Source: Endocalyx cinctus | Taxonomy: Eukaryota; Ascomycota; Sordariomycetes; Amphisphaeriales; Apiosporaceae | Reading direction: 5' to 3' | NCBI GenBank assembly: GCA_001600455.1 | Contig: BCKC01000010.1 | Span: 1,827,209-1,891,208, forward strand | Length of the DNA: 64,000 nt | Shown: positions 33,246 through 44,638 of the stretch, piece after piece | Layout of the letters: every line of letters begins with the position of its first letter | Position numbering within the stretch: position 1 is the stretch's first letter | Notes under the pieces: generated by a model | Told to the model about the DNA's origin: nothing | Seen by the model: the letters and a program-made list of their open reading frames with translations, nothing else | Database searches by the model: none | Translations under genes and position numbers: made by a program

Positions 33246-33818
33246 GATGCGCGTATATGAAGATGAGTTGATTGTGTGACTAGCGGCGTACCATGGAAAT
33301 AGCGATAGCCGTAATTTATTATCATCCCAAATCTGGTGAGAGTATCATCTAGCTATCAACGTATATCCATCCAATTAGCGGGTCAGCGTATTGATATCTC
33401 TTTGGCCATAAGGGACCTCCTCAATGTAGATGTGTACCTGTAACTGTGAACTTTTAGCGGAGAAATAATAAGGACACCGAGGCCGAGGTACGACCCAGAA
33501 AAGAAACACCCCGAAATGCGGGGAGCGGGAAGTTCCGTCTCGTCTTCCTTCAAGTTATATCGACAATCGACCTCGGCGAGAAGCACTTCATTGTATAATT
33601 AAATATTATAGAAAAAACAATTGAAATTCGGTCAAAATTATTTCTAATCTTAATGAAGAAGAAAGAAGAATACAAAAAATAAAAATCTGGTGATTGTCTT
33701 GAATTATCATATCTGCTCTCCAAGGTTGTAAAGCAGCCTGACTATACTACAACGCGCTGTCAACGTTACCTAATTAAAGCAACGAAAAATAAATAGAGGA
33801 ATAGAGCTTAAAATCACC
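33246..33818. promoter_or_regulatory. Divergent promoter of kinase and acyl-CoA dehydrogenase, with CCTCGG elements
   Basis: 573 bp between the two start codons. A tandem CCGAGGCCGAGG at 33477-33488 and CCTCGG at 33571-33576 give three copies of the hexamer (the first two on the minus strand). About 0.3 would be expected by chance in this length on both strands. CCTCGG is the core of FarA/FarB sites in fatty-acid-inducible promoters of Aspergillus. The placement suggests joint control of both genes; function is inferred. Confidence 0.6.
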
Positions 33819-35204
33819 ATGAACTTCGAGTTACCTCAAGATCTACAGGTATACATCTCAGAGCTCGACAGCTTCATCCAACGCACCATTCTTCCACTCC
33901 AACACAAGGACGACAACAACCGCTTCTTCGACCACCGTCGGGAGCCGTCGCGCACGCAATGGGACAACGGCGGGCTTCCGACCCCGGAGTGGGAATCTCT
34001 GCTACGACAAGCTTGGAAGCTAGCCGACCAAGCTGGCTTCTACCGGTTTCCCTTACCCAAGGAATACGGCGGACGACAGCACTCGGACACGAACCTCTGG
34101 ATGTGCGCTTTGCGGTACCACATGGCCTCGCACCCCATATACGGCGGCGGCGTCAGCCTGGCGAACGACCTACAGAACGAGCATAGCGTCGTCGGAAATT
34201 TCCCCGATTTCCTCATGCTGTATCACTGGGGTAACGCGCGACAGAAAGCCGAGTTTATCCCGGCGCGTCTACGCGGCGAGTTTCGCATGACCTTCGGCCT
34301 GACGGAAATCCGCCACGGGAGCGACGCCACGCACATGGAGACGCGCGCGGAATCCTGCGTCCTACCGGACGGCGGGGGCCCCGGGTACGTCGTCAACGGA
34401 AACAAGAAATGGCAGACGGGCGCGCACGGCGCGACCCACTTTCTGGTATTCGCGCGCACGTCCGGCAAAGACGGCTCGCCTCGGGGTATCACCGCGTTCG
34501 TAATACCGCGGTCGACTCCCGGGATCGAGATCGCCTCGTACGAGTACACGCTGAACATGCCTACGGACCACGCCACGATCCTCTTCAAAGACGTCCGGGT
34601 ACCGGCCTCGGACGTGCTCGGACCTCCCGAGGACGGCCTCGCGATCGCGCAGACGTTTACGCACGAGAACCGGATCCGACAGGCCGCGAGCTCGTGCGGG
34701 GCCGCCAAGTTCTGCGTCGACCGGTCCGTCGCGTACGCACGATCGCGGGTCGTCTTCGGAAAACCGCTTTCGGCTAACCAGGCGATCCAGTGGCCGTTGG
34801 TGGAGCTGGCGACCCAGATCGAGATGTTGCGGTTGTTGATCCTGCGCACGGCCGTCGAGATGGATGACGTGCAGAAGGAATATATGGGCGGTGATGGTGG
34901 TGGTGAAGGTGGTAAAAAAATGCCCCCTTGGGTCGCTATAGAGAAGAGGCTCGGTCATAAGATCAGCATGTGCAATTACTACGCTAATCGGCTCGCTACG
35001 CAAGCTGCGGATAATGCGATCCAGGTACATGGCGGTAATGGGTATAGCAGACACGAGCCCTTCGAACATATCTGGAGGCATTTTAGGAGGTACCGCATCA
35101 CCGAAGGAAGCGAGGAGGTGCAGATGAGGAAAGTCGCTGGATATCTGTTTGGCTATAAGAAGGTTGATGCGGGCGAGAAGAAGAAAGATGGAAGCAAGCT
35201 CTAG
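33819..35204 (+). CDS. Peroxisomal acyl-CoA dehydrogenase-family protein
   Basis: Intronless, 461 aa. Three ACAD domains in order: helical N-domain (about 1-150), middle beta-domain (about 155-265; GLTEIRHGSDATHMET and the GNKKWQTGA loop contact flavin and substrate), helical C-domain (about 275-440; IQVHGGNGYSRHEPFEH). The catalytic-base position reads RITEGSEEVQ, giving Glu429, which aligns with Glu376 of MCAD. The C-terminus is KKDGSKL, a PTS1, so the enzyme should be peroxisomal; mammalian ACAD11 is peroxisomal too, but most ACADs are mitochondrial. It probably dehydrogenates, or after phosphorylation by the adjacent kinase dephosphorylates, an unusual acyl-CoA. The substrate is unknown. 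Confidence 0.92.
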   Translation: MNFELPQDLQVYISELDSFIQRTILPLQHKDDNNRFFDHRREPSRTQWDNGGLPTPEWESLLRQAWKLADQAGFYRFPLPKEYGGRQHSDTNLWMCALRYHMASHPIYGGGVSLANDLQNEHSVVGNFPDFLMLYHWGNARQKAEFIPARLRGEFRMTFGLTEIRHGSDATHMETRAESCVLPDGGGPGYVVNGNKKWQTGAHGATHFLVFARTSGKDGSPRGITAFVIPRSTPGIEIASYEYTLNMPTDHATILFKDVRVPASDVLGPPEDGLAIAQTFTHENRIRQAASSCGAAKFCVDRSVAYARSRVVFGKPLSANQAIQWPLVELATQIEMLRLLILRTAVEMDDVQKEYMGGDGGGEGGKKMPPWVAIEKRLGHKISMCNYYANRLATQAADNAIQVHGGNGYSRHEPFEHIWRHFRRYRITEGSEEVQMRKVAGYLFGYKKVDAGEKKKDGSKL

Positions 35205-35405
35205 TCCAAATTGATTAAAGTTTATCCATATAGCTCCTCTATCGAAGCATTATCATATTTATAGGGGTAATTGCATCTACAGGAAACTGAGCATCTCTCA
35301 ATCTGTTTAACATTAAACACGAACATACGAATCATTTAGGCGTCATAAAATATGAATATTGCCGACTCTAAGTCTAATTAGCTACAGTCGCTTGAGACAA
35401 AGACT

Positions 35406-37979
35406 TTAGGAGCTAGTCTCCCCAACGACTTGTTCATCAACAACATTTGCTATAACGCTCTCCACAGCCGCCTGAACATCGACATGGAAGAACGGCCTAT
35501 TAACCCCATATATCGGTGCAAACTTCCCCGACGTAGAGCTCTCCCTAGTACTTCCGCTCACGCAATTATCAGCCGAGATCCGATCCCCGTCCGACCTCCC
35601 CTTCTCCACATCTTTCACCTCAATAACAGCCGCCTTCTCCTTAGCGATGCTATCGTCGTCGCGATCGTCATCGACGACGGCCAAGCTGAAGACGGGTCGC
35701 CAGTTCGACTTGTCCGGCGTCGGAAAACCGAACCCGGCCGATGCTAGCGCGCGTCTCGTCCACCGGTTGTACACGCACGCGAAGTGCCACTCGATCTTCT
35801 CGGGCGAGGTGTGATGATTCAACTGCGTTCGAGTGTCTACGAGACTTTGGACGGACGTCACGTCGACGTTGTTGACGGCTGAAAAGTCGCAGATGATAGC
35901 TTTTAGCGTTGGTCGAGGATCCTCGTGGTTGACGACCTCGCCGCGACGAGGGCCTGGGTCGTTCCAAGGGCGGTCCTTCAAAATCACAGAAATTAGCGAA
36001 TAAATTTTTTTTTTTCATAAGAATTAATGAATCACTTACACCAAATTTCTCGTATCGGTCTAGAGTCGTCCTTCTCGTGTATTTCTGCACGTGCGCCACC
36101 AAGCCATCCATGTAATGCGCCGCGTTGGTGTAATTAAAATTCTCGCTGAAACGATATATATAGACGCCCGGGTACGGAGCATGGACCGTGACGTTGGGGT
36201 TAGATCCATCGCGACGGTTCAGCGGAAGGAAAGCCTTTCGCGACGACTCGTGCTCATCTCCTTCCGTACCCTCTGCGACAGCGAGACTTCTTCCCTTTCC
36301 TACGCTGCCGCTACCATAGACGTCGACGCTCCCCATAAAGTTCCCGCGCGCCTTGGCGAGACGCACGAGCAGCAAAGCGGCCGAAGCCGAGACGGAGAAG
36401 TAGACGCCCGTCTCGATATCGGTGAAGACCATGATGATGACACCCGCGAAGAAGAGGACGACCTCGATCGGGTTGACCTGCCAGAACTGGTAGACCACGT
36501 TCGGCTCGGTGATCAGGTCGCCGACGGCGTGGATGATCATACCCGATAACGCCGCGTTCGGGATGTAGAAGAAGACGGTGGTGAGCGCGTACAGGGCTAG
36601 CACGACCAGCACGGCGGTCCAGATACCTGCTAAGGGGGTTCGCACGCCGGCCTTGGCCTTGATAGCCGTGCGCGAGAACGACCCCGTGGCTGGATAGGCG
36701 CCTAGGAACGGGCCGAATATGTTGGTGAAACCGACGGCGACAAGCTCTTGGGACGGGTTGATGACGTAGTTATTCACTCGTCCGAAGGACTTGCTGATCG
36801 CGATATGCTCAATGATCAGCACGATGATGGTCGCCGGCAGATCGGAGGCTATGGCCGAGATGAGCTCCGTATCGATCGGGGGTGTGCCGTGAACGCGGAA
36901 ACCTATGGATTAAACGAGCCAGTCAGTATAAATCGGTATTTTTTTTCATACAATGGAGGAAAAATAATGGAACTAATGAACATACCACTCGGAACCGTGC
37001 CTAGGATACTAAACTTCGCCTCCTTAGAGCTCTTGATCCCTCGATTCGAGAGCCAGCTGATAAGGGTGTACAGCAAGATGACAAAAGCGAGTCGCAGCGT
37101 ACCGATGAAGAACCAAGTCTTCTTTCGATTCGGTTGGCGCCTCGCCATGAAATTGCAAAACCAGCGGTAGAAGTACAGCAAGAACAAAGAAGTGAGACCC
37201 AGAGCGGCGTCGATCTTCGCGCTCGGCAGGTTTTTCAACGTGTCGATGATGACGAGGTACGTGGCGTCGCGCGTGTTGACGCCGGAAATACCCAAGAGCT
37301 TCGGAACCTGACCGACGGCGATGCTGAAAGCCGCGCCCGTCATGAAGGACGTGATGGCCACGAGCGGGATGAACTCGACCACCCAGCCGAGCCGGGTCAG
37401 GCCGATGAAGAGGAGCACGGCGCCCGAGATGACGGCCAAGGCGCGCGCCACCGTCTCGGGCGCGTATTCCGGGTGCGCCGTCGTGACGCGCGCGTTGATC
37501 CTGCCGACCAGCTGGGACATGACGGCGACGGTGCCGATGGTGATGTCCTTCGAGGTCGCGAACGCGAAGTAGAGGATGAACCCGACGAAGCTGGTATAGA
37601 GGCCGTACTCGGCCGGCAGGCCGGCTAGGATGGCGTACGCCATACCCTGAGGAACGACGACGAACCCCACCGTGACTCCGGCGATGATATCACCCGTCAG
37701 CCAGGTTAGGTTGTAGTGGAATATCCAGTTGAGGAAGGGAAACAGGGAGCGCAGGTAGCGCAAAAAACCGGCACCGGTTGGTACATGGTCGCTTAGGAAT
37801 TCTCTGACCGTTGGTTCTTTCTCGTAGTACAATTCCGTGGTCTTGGAGGAGGAGGAAGAGGACGACTCGAGGGTGGCGGCGGCGGAGTGAAGTAGTTCTG
37901 TCGGCTCGGATTTTGTGCGATAGTCTACGTCGATCCCGACGGTCTTCGCTAGACCGCGGGTTATTTTGTTTGGTGCCAT
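35406..37979 (-). CDS. SulP-family sulfate permease with STAS domain
   Basis: Exons: 36986-37979, 36040-36902, 35406-35975; 808 aa. The start MAPNKITRGLAKTVGIDVDY was chosen at 37979. An in-frame upstream ATG at 38030 would add 17 residues but looks less family-like. A cytoplasmic N-terminus with a poly-Ser stretch precedes about 12-14 membrane segments with SulP signatures: DIIAGVTVGFVVVPQGMAYA, LAGLPAEYGLYTSFVG and NIFGPFLGAYPATGSFSRTA. A STAS domain follows at about 570-690, then an acidic linker, and the end IYGVNRPFFHVDVQAAV. It couples sulfate uptake to H+ at the plasma membrane, like Sul1/Sul2, CYS-13/CYS-14 and SB. Size is normal. It ends 200 bp from the acyl-CoA dehydrogenase gene, tail to tail. 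Confidence 0.95.
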
Positions 37980-39734
37980 TATAACTTTAAAGAAACCACT
38001 GACATCAGAGTTTGAGACTAGGTATCCCAATTGCCAGGCTGGAAGTTATGTGTGTTCAACAACGGCAATATTACGACGTCAAGAGGAGAGCATTGACTAG
38101 AGAAAAGAGAAGAGAGAGACGAGGAGGACGGCGCTCAAGTGCTCATTTTTAATAAAAAGTTTCCTGGCCACATCGGAAAATATACTGACGCGATTCGAAG
38201 AGACATGGGGCTTCACAGCTGTGTGTACGATAGCGCATGGCGCGGCGCCCAGCACTCTTGTCCTCCAGGGCTTGATAATAATGGTGTGATACACGACAGA
38301 GCTAAGGAGGAAAAGACCCCGGACGAGTATTTCAGGGATCGTTCTTTATTCAATTCGTCTTGTCTATCTTCTTGGGATGGGTATAATGTACGTAGATGCG
38401 GCACCGCCAAGTCTTGTCCCGGCGCCCAGCGGACATGGTAAAACCCCCATTTGGCATTTTCCTTCTTATCTGGGTTTAACTTTTTTGCAGAGAGTAAGCA
38501 ATGGAAAGTGCATAGTTGCACAACTATACAGATGTTCGTGTAACCGTTGTTGGTACGAATGAACAAAAAGAGAGAACAAATAATTTGGTACAGATGGAAA
38601 AGAATCTTGGCTGATAAGGTTAGCCCCTTAGCCCCATGCGCGCCAAGATCACGACATCGACTACACAAATGACGACAAGTCGAACAACTCTGTTTGGTTA
38701 CCACTTATATCCAGAGGCGTGGGGCTGACAAGGTAAGATGGACTTTTGATAATCATACGGCCTATTCAAGGCATTCCTCCAAAGTGCTTGAGATTATCAT
38801 CTCTATAGTCGCTGATATTGACTAGATCGGTAACACCACGTGGTTAGTATTTGATACCAATCTTATCTATAGAGAAGATGTATCTTTCAATCTGCTTTTG
38901 TAGTTATTAAATTTTCGAGAGAGATGCTTCTGTGCATTTTGAAACGATGTGACCCTTGAATTGGGGACAGACAGATTCTAAATTATAGGTATACATAAGC
39001 GTGGACAGGGCCCTGCCCAGATCCTCGGGCCTTCTCGAAAGAACTTATTACGCACTACTGATACTCTAGCTAAAGACGTGATATATGACCTGGCATGGCC
39101 GTAGGTAATTCCAAGTTTCTCTCATTGTTCTACCCCCAGAGTCTAGGCTTTTCGAGATGCTCAATATGAGCGATTTTGAAAGCACGTCAACAACAAACTC
39201 ACCAATTTTGGGGATACTAGCGAGAAATTTAGTATGTCTCTCGAAAGGGCACAGACATAGCTTTTCAAGCCTCCCCCAAGCCCGTCTCTCCTAGGTAGAG
39301 ATTCAACCCCGCCATCAGCGGATCTAGATCTGCCACCAACACCATCTTGCAGTCTTATGGCTTCTACGCTAAACTATGGTGACATGATGTTAATATACCC
39401 CCCTTGTAGGTGAATACTTCGTTGGGATAGAGCTAGGATCGAAACCAGGATGCAAGCTATCTCCCTGTCCTAAAAAAAAACAGGGCCTGGGGAATATACC
39501 CGAATAGCGCAGTTTACGTATAACAAGATCTTGTGACGACAATGAATCACGTTTTAACAGCTTTCTTTTTCTGAAATTTTCACACGATAGCACCCCTCTG
39601 AGCTGAAAGTGAAATAAACCTCATAGTGATTAGATGGGGAGGGGGAGCTGAGTTCGTCTATGTCACATCTAGACTCCCAATCACACTACCATCCTAGTCT
39701 GCGCACATGCGGTGTCAGCTTCTCCTTCAGCCCC
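37980..39734. other. Spacer, about 1.75 kb
   Basis: Sulfate permease promoter at the left, 3' flank of the MYND gene at the right. The segment 38210-38700 is somewhat G/C-richer and has the string GGCGCCCAGC twice (about 38240 and 38420). It may be an old repeat fragment but no coding signature is clear. Confidence 0.5.
38074..38081 (-). promoter_or_regulatory. Possible bZIP site (TGACGTCG) upstream of sulfate permease
   Basis: TGACGTCG lies about 95 bp upstream of the chosen start codon. Fungal sulfur-assimilation genes are controlled by bZIP factors (CYS3/MetR) that bind ATGRYRYCAT-like sites; this is only a partial match, so CYS3/MetR control is a weak inference. Confidence 0.2.
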
Positions 39735-42700
39735 TTAGGAGCACTCGTTCCGATGATGCTTCCAATCCGCCTTCTGACACTCCTTCGAGCAATATTCCAC
39801 CATCTTGCAGGCTGAACACTTCATCAATTTTTGGTTAGGAGCCTCGTCGGCCTTCTTGTTACAATTCCTACACCTCGCCACCTCCTGCTCCTCAGCGACC
39901 ACGGGATCGGCGATCTCCTCCACCGCCGGCACGGAAAACGTGGGACTGATAGCGACGCGCACCATATATTTCTTAGCCACCTCCCAATCCGGCAAGTTCA
40001 TGAACCCGTCCAGCGATTTCCCCATTCCGCAAGAGCAGCACATGAACCCCTCCTTTCCATCCTTTCTCGCCGCTTCCGGACCGTCGAGCGGAAGCGGCGG
40101 CGGCAGGTCACCGCGCTTGTACTCGCACGCGGGCCCGTGCATCCAGGCGCGACACCGCTCGGCGAAGACGGGGACGAGGCCGGTCCAGAGCGAGAGCTCT
40201 TCCTCGTCGACGTTAAGAGCCACGAGTTGCAATTCGCGGAGGACGAGGAGAAAATCGTTGATTTCCCCGGAGTCGATGAGGGTGCGCGTGACGGGGAGGA
40301 CGGCGGCGTCCGCGACGACGGACCCGGACGCGCCGTCGAGACGGAGCGCGCGAATGAAGATCAGCATCACGTTACCTTGTGTTTCGTGCTGGAGCGCGAA
40401 GAGACCCGTGTGACCGCCTTGGAGGCCCGAGGCGAGGTTGAACATTGTGAAAAGGGATTCTTTAAAGTTGAGCCGTACAGAACTGGATATCCCGTCTGCA
40501 GACTCTTCGCCCAGAGCGCCTCGAATTTGCCGTTCTCGTAAGGAGAACTGGGACGCAAAGAGAGATGAGAGCTGGCTGTTTGTTTGCCTGTACTCCGGTT
40601 CCACATTTAATATTGGTAGCAAGTCTAGGTTGACAACTTGAGGACCATTCAAAGAGACTGGTGTGGATTGCTCATCTAGCGAGAAAGGGTGTATACACTG
40701 TGATATACAGTTGACCTCAGTCTTGAGAGGGTCTGCTGGCTTCACAATAATTTCGACGTATCTAGATTGACGCGCAACGCGTGTACTAGCAGTCTCCTTA
40801 TCGACGGGTACAGGGAAAAATATGGGGAAGGTCACAGTGCCGTCACCAAAAACAACAAGAATACAGCGGGGAGACGGTTGGTGCAAGGAGATTGGCACCT
40901 TTTCAGTCAACAGATCTTCGCCTTTTGTAGACGTCAAGTCTATATGACCGCATATTGATCGAACTGTGTGATCTTCCACGCTTAGCTTGATTTGCGTTTC
41001 TGGGGTTGTGCCAGCTACGTTAGTGTTGGTACCACTTTCTTTTGTCTCGAGATTTATTGGGAGGCTAGCTGGATATCCCGACATTCCGGGCATATACTTC
41101 GTCACAAAGACGTTTTCCTCATTACTAAGAGTTGTGACGTATATCGGAGAACTCTTAGAATCAAATTGTTCGGATGACTCGGCATCTTCCGGCGCATATC
41201 GCATGGCAACTCCGACTTCAACCTTCTTAGGATCTCCTAACAACTCTTTTGTGGTTACGTAAAATGAAGCGACCAGCGAAGATTTTCCTTTCTGCTCATC
41301 AGGGCAGTTTTGAATCGCGACAGAGAAATCGTCGTCGTGGCTATTTCCTATCGGTTTTACGGTCCCGAAAGCCGCTTGAACAGAGCTGAAGTTGTGGATT
41401 TGACCCGTGGGACCCCTTGGCATCACTATCCCTACTATGCTTGGAACACCTCTTTTACTGACATCAGTACTAAAGACTTGGTCCAATTGTTCCCGTGGCA
41501 CTTCCAGCGTCAAGCAAATAACGCTAGGTAGATCTTTCCAAGAGTGATAGCGGCCTAAGTTAGGGTCTGAAGCAATCGGGGTATTAAATCCAGGATCGGT
41601 GTGAAGACCCTGTAAATGAAGACTGAGTAGTAAATCTTGAAGGTAAGAGTCACAGCCTTCAGCTTCGTCCCCGTATTTCTTGAGCATTTTGACCTTAAAA
41701 ATATCCCAAAAGTCGGGTAAAGTTGTGCGGACTTTAGTCAGTATGTATCTGAGCATTGCAGCGTAACTCCCGCGATGATACTTGGACTGGAATACTTTTC
41801 CAGGTCGCTGTATATCCGGATAAAAATCCCCGATATCAGATTTCTCGCCCTTATTAAATAACCGTGCATCAATATCACAGAGGAGTTCGGCGAGGTGGTC
41901 AGGTTGCACCCATGGTAGATTCCCTCTCCCTTCTTGTAGCTTCCAAAAAATTTCTGGGCGAACAGTTACCTGTTCATCTGAGGATACACCAGAAAGAGCA
42001 ACAAGCTCGTCAACGGATGAAACCGACGTCGCATTGCACCAGTACTCAGGCGGGCTCAACCCAAATAAAAGAAACATCGTTGTTGGATCGCTGTGCAGGT
42101 AAGACTGCTGGTGGCTCACGTTTGTAGTTAGTACCGTTTGCGTATACAAGACCGATTTCAAACCGTCCTTTAATAAGGGCGAAGTGGCGGCGAGAACACT
42201 CAAAGTGCCAACGCATTCGACAAGCCCCGCCGTGTCGATAATGTCGAATATCGTTGGTGCTGACCTCGGGTCTTTGTATTGTTCAGGGTCGAGATCCAAA
42301 CGTGAGTAATCTAGCTGGCGTCGGAATAAGTTTGATGTTGCTCCTTTTCGGTAACTGAAATGTTGCAGGGCATAGGAGAAGGAAAGAGGATCCGCGACAG
42401 CGAACCGTAGGCGGAACTGGTCCTTTATTGAACTCTGAAATGCCGCGACCCATTCTGCGAATTGAAATTTGGCTACGTTAACTAGTGACCACACCTCGTC
42501 TTTGTCCTTGGAAGAAGGTTTAAGGGGAGAGCTGGGCGCGAGCTTGGCTAAAGCTGGGGCCAAATGAAATGCGAGGAGTGGATTAGAGTAGAGGTCAAGT
42601 TTTCTGAACTCAGAAAGTTCCGATGTAAATAAGGGGTTTGGGTCTGTTTCTGGAGTCGTCGAATAGGAGCCGTTCTTCCAAAAGTGTTTGACGCAGTCTT

Positions 42701-43448
42701 CGTATAATTTCCGGAAGTTGTTGAAGAAGGGCGAAAAAGACTTTATCCCGGTGAAGCGGAAAGTAGAGTCGGTGGGAGAGGGATGAAATACATCGCGCAT
42801 CATGTCATCGGCGGTTAATTCGGTATGCGAAGTTGTATATTTGGACCACACTTCCCTGACCAGATGAAGAGAGCCCTCATCGCAGAATGTGAGTTGAGAG
42901 CCATATGACCCCTGTTTCCATTGCTGAAGGCTAGCTGATGCCGTTAGAAGCTTATTAGCCTGCTCACGGATCAAATTCGTGGAGCTTTCGCTTATTCGAA
43001 GATGGTGATATATATCCCAAGCTACATCTGGCGTGACGCCATCGATAAGAAGACTGAAGAGGAGAATGTTCCGAGCTAGACTGTCACGTGTGAGAATGAT
43101 GATTTGATCTAGATATGATCGTTTCTCACTTCCTTGGCTTACCTATTATAGCTGTATCAGTGTCACAGCTTGTTATGTCAAGCTTGCGAGGAGCTGCGAG
43201 AATGTCAGTCTTTGAATTAGATTTATGATGTTGGGCACGACCCGTGAACAAGGCGGTAAGTTTGGAATCTACTTACGGAGTCCCCGCTCGGAATACGCAG
43301 TATATAAGATACTATGTACATCACCACAGCCTAAGAGTAACACATCCGCATCGATGCCGATGGGAAAATCTCTCGTGATACTCTTTGCGGGTGTATCCCG
43401 AACTGGGGAGAACAGAGTCCTATACGGAAGAGTAGTCGGATGAAACAT
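39735..43448 (-). CDS. DUF4470 / MYND zinc-finger protein
   Basis: Exons: 43277-43448, 43143-43193, 39735-43075; 1187 aa. The N-terminal DUF4470 domain reads VLLLGCGDVHSILYT, LDITSCDTDTAIIARNILLF and LLIDGVTPDVAWDIY, with two introns inside it. A long central region (about 100-1130) has no named domain that I recognise. The C-terminal MYND finger (about 1143-1186) is CRNCNKK...MKCSACKMVEYCSKECQKADW...HHRNEC with all eight ligands present. MYND fingers bind proline-rich protein partners. DUF4470-MYND proteins are widespread in filamentous fungi and their function is not established. The start MFHPTTLPYRTLF is the first ATG before the conserved domain; the frame upstream offers only GTG. Confidence 0.9.
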
Positions 43449-44638
43449 GACGAGCTTCGGCTGGCCGTATGGTGGGGTAATACTTAGATTTTCATGTCTT
43501 CGGTTCACTGAAAGTCAACTCTGTAACAATAACAGAGGGGAATTATACTGCGTGGCATAAAAATATGGAGCAATTCGTTATACAGGGTGAGATGAATGCA
43601 TATTTATTCCTATCATAAAGTTTCGAATGTTCGCTGTCGTAAATTAGAACGGCGAGGGGTTGAAATAAGCAGGTGAGGGACCGTACTAGGTTACACTAAA
43701 CGCCACCTGTACGGCCACTGTTATCAACTGTAAGGAACAACCTAGGATTGCTGCCTTAGTTAGAGACATATTAATACGACAACGATGACATACTGGTTTT
43801 AACTACGACTCATGAACATCCTACGAACTTACTATGAACATATATCAATACCACATACTATCAAACTGAACAAAAAGAACAAAATATTAAGATTAACAAC
43901 CCATTCTCACATTCTCACTGGTGACTAATCATATCTAACTCCGGAAAAAAAGCATGAACCAAACAAGGTGGTTGAATTTGAAAGAATAGTCAACGCATAA
44001 TTAAACCAACACAACTTCAAAACCTCTTCAACAGAAGCTTTCTCGACGAAGAGACGAGTTTCAAAAAAACCCCTTTCCTCTTGGGCCCAAGGAATAATCG
44101 AGAGAAAAGAACGCCGATAACGACCGTCTAGTCCCAAAATCCCTACATTAAGCAGGTTTTTTCTTTCCCAAATCCCAAATCGTGACAGCGTCGAATAGAG
44201 TTAAAAAAGTAAGAACTTAAAAAACGATAAAGTCAAAGAATAAAACACCCGGCGGTAATAACCTTAAAAACCCCCTTCCCATTCATCATATCTTACATTC
44301 AGCCGTCATTCCACCTCCTCCGTCTCTCATCATCTTCGAGTCAATCCAGTCGTGTCGGCCGTAACCAAAAAAAAAGGTTTGGACGTCCCTGTTCGAGTCC
44401 ACACTATAGTCCACATAAATTAATTAAGCAACCTCCCATCCCTCCATTCAAGTTCGTAAGCTTCGTCAAAGTATACCAACTTTGTTTTTTTTTTACCCCC
44501 ATACCTTATTACCGTCCCGTATAATTGATCTAAAAAGAAAGCACCAACTCGTACAAAGTCTAGGCATATAAATTCTTGCAAAAGAGAAAAACAGATCTAA
44601 ACAATAAAGCAAATCTATCTTTATTTTCTTGCTCTTGT
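43449..44638. other. Spacer of about 1.2 kb
   Basis: Promoter of the MYND gene and long 3' flank of the zinc-finger factor. A/T-rich; no coding region, no tRNA. Confidence 0.6.

Noticed and set aside
38210..38704. Cys-rich minus-strand frame and repeated GGCGCCCAGC strings
   Set aside because: Possibly an old repeat, but I could not tie it to a known element or a gene.
39421..39480. tRNA-like B-box (GGATCGAAACC) with a partial acceptor-like match
   Set aside because: The T-stem has mismatches, and no A-box, anticodon stem or terminator could be fitted on either strand.
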